Part shown: one piece after another, positions 5,933-6,523 of the stretch | Layout of the letters: the number at the start of each line of letters is the position of its first letter | Position numbering within the stretch: position 1 is the stretch's first letter | From: an uncultured Flammeovirgaceae bacterium | GTDB taxonomy: Bacteria; Bacteroidota; Bacteroidia; Cytophagales; Cyclobacteriaceae | DNA length: 6,523 nt | Reading direction: 5' to 3' | Assembly (NCBI GenBank): GCA_937138955.1 | Contig: CAKZPJ010000729.1 | Span: forward strand, 1 to 6,523 | Program-made: the position numbers and the translations under genes | Notes under the pieces: model-generated | Seen by the model: only the letters and a program-made list of their open reading frames with translations | Told to the model about the DNA's origin: nothing | Databases searched by the model: none

Positions 5933-5962
5933 AAAGCCGGGCTGATTCCAGTCCGGTTTTTT
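5933..5962 (+). terminator. Rho-independent terminator of the cupin-lipoprotein operon
   Basis: The stem ccgggctg (5937-5944) pairs with cagtccgg (5949-5956) over 8 bp with one G-U pair and an attc loop. Flanking aaag (5933-5936) can pair with the first four T residues, and a run of six T (5957-5962) follows. It begins 20 bp after the lipoprotein stop codon. On the other strand there is no comparable T-run, so it mainly serves the rightward operon. Confidence 0.88.
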
Positions 5963-6031
5963 GTTGTATAATATAGTATCTGTGGAAGTTCCATTTTCGA
6001 AGTCTCAGTAACTCAGTGTTAGAAGAATCAG

Positions 6032-6054
6032 CCTCCTTCTAAAATAGGAAGAGG
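6032..6054 (-). terminator. Weak candidate terminator of the oxidoreductase gene
   Basis: cctccttc (6032-6039) and ggaagagg (6047-6054) form an imperfect 8-bp stem (one mismatch, one G-U) around a 7-base loop. It starts 9 bp beyond the stop codon of the leftward oxidoreductase gene. The sequence after the stem on the minus strand is only mildly T-rich, so efficiency is doubtful. Confidence 0.25.
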
Positions 6055-6063
6055 TATAACCGT

Positions 6064-6523
6064 TTACGACAACTCTACCGTCTTACCCGTTTTGAATGAC
6101 TCATCAGCAGCTAACACTACCCGTAAACTGTTAATCGCATCTTGGTGATGCTGCGATAGATCCATATCCTCACTAATAGCTCGGTAGAATAGTTCCTGTT
6201 CTCGGTCACACAGGCCTTGATGGTCGGGTTCATCAGCCGTGCTTACTATCTCGTCCTTCTTAGTGAACTGTCCGTTTTCGTCGCGGTCGGCATGGTGTAC
6301 TTTCAGCGCATTGGTTTTGGAGTGGGCGTCTACATCGTCGGAAGCACTCTGCGATTCCATGATACTGACGCAGCCTTTGGGACCAATCACATCCTTTACA
6401 AAAAAGGCAGTTTCGCTCATCATGGGGCCCCAACCCGCTTCGTACCAACCAACCGAACCATCGTCAAAGGTCACTTGAAGGTGACCGTAGTTATACATAT
6501 CCGAAGCAACTTCATCGGTCAGT
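6064..6523 (-). CDS. Gfo/Idh/MocA family oxidoreductase, C-terminal part; runs off the right edge
   Basis: The last 152 residues are visible and the frame is still open at the right edge (LTDEVASD precedes the first internal Met), so the true start lies outside. The segment YGHLQVTFDDGSVGWYEAGW followed by GP, then FVKDVIGPKGCVSI and DREQELFYRAI, matches the C-terminal alpha/beta substrate-binding domain of NAD(P)-dependent sugar and inositol dehydrogenase-like enzymes (Gfo/Idh/MocA). The ending SLRVVLAADESFKTGKTVEL is also typical, as in (A)xxSxxxGxxVxL. The Rossmann domain with its nucleotide-binding glycines and the EKP lysine are outside the window, so substrate and activity cannot be judged. 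It is convergent with the lipoprotein gene and separated from it by 151 bp that hold the operon terminator. No operon link to the cupin module is visible. Confidence 0.85.
   Translation of the reverse strand, partial: LTDEVASDMYNYGHLQVTFDDGSVGWYEAGWGPMMSETAFFVKDVIGPKGCVSIMESQSASDDVDAHSKTNALKVHHADRDENGQFTKKDEIVSTADEPDHQGLCDREQELFYRAISEDMDLSQHHQDAINSLRVVLAADESFKTGKTVELS

Overview
The window looks like chromosomal DNA of a member of the phylum Bacteroidota, possibly a marine Cytophagales-type organism (the order is inference). The signs are a large hybrid sensor kinase/AraC regulator, A-rich translation starts without Shine-Dalgarno sequences, a TAnnTTTG-type promoter box, a lipoprotein with an acidic run after its cysteine, a SUMF1-fold secreted protein, a DUF2141 protein, and Gfo/Idh-type oxidoreductase context. 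No rRNA, tRNA, CRISPR array, insertion sequence or phage gene was seen.

Layout, left to right. At the left edge the minus strand carries the first 16 codons of a gene with a twin-arginine export signal (1-50). Upstream of it, separated by a long hairpin (72-106), is a SUMF1/formylglycine-generating-enzyme-fold protein that lacks the catalytic cysteines (122-1189). Next come a small exported DUF2141 protein (1284-1706) and a very large one-protein signalling system (1825-4680): signal peptide, 7TMR-DISM extracellular domain, seven membrane helices, histidine kinase, receiver and AraC-type DNA-binding domain. All four genes point left, with short gaps (71, 94 and 118 bp) and no classical terminator between them, so read-through is possible.

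The 249-bp divergent gap (4681-4929) holds the most interesting non-coding signal. It contains two perfect 13-bp direct repeats exactly 21 bp apart (two helical turns), a third related copy in inverted orientation, and a separate 21-bp dyad. A TAnnTTTG promoter box lies 23 bp in front of the rightward genes. This is the expected form of an AraC-family operator, and the neighbouring regulator is the obvious candidate to bind it.

Rightward from this gap are a single-domain cupin with intact metal-binding motifs (4930-5373) and, 32 bp later, a predicted surface lipoprotein of an uncharacterised family (5406-5912), closed by a strong rho-independent terminator (5933-5962). Convergent to them, a Gfo/Idh/MocA-type oxidoreductase (from 6064) runs off the right edge.

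Working model (inference): the membrane kinase senses an extracellular ligand and, by phosphorelay within one polypeptide, activates the divergent cupin-lipoprotein operon and perhaps its own gene. The ligand and the operon's chemistry cannot be read from the sequence.
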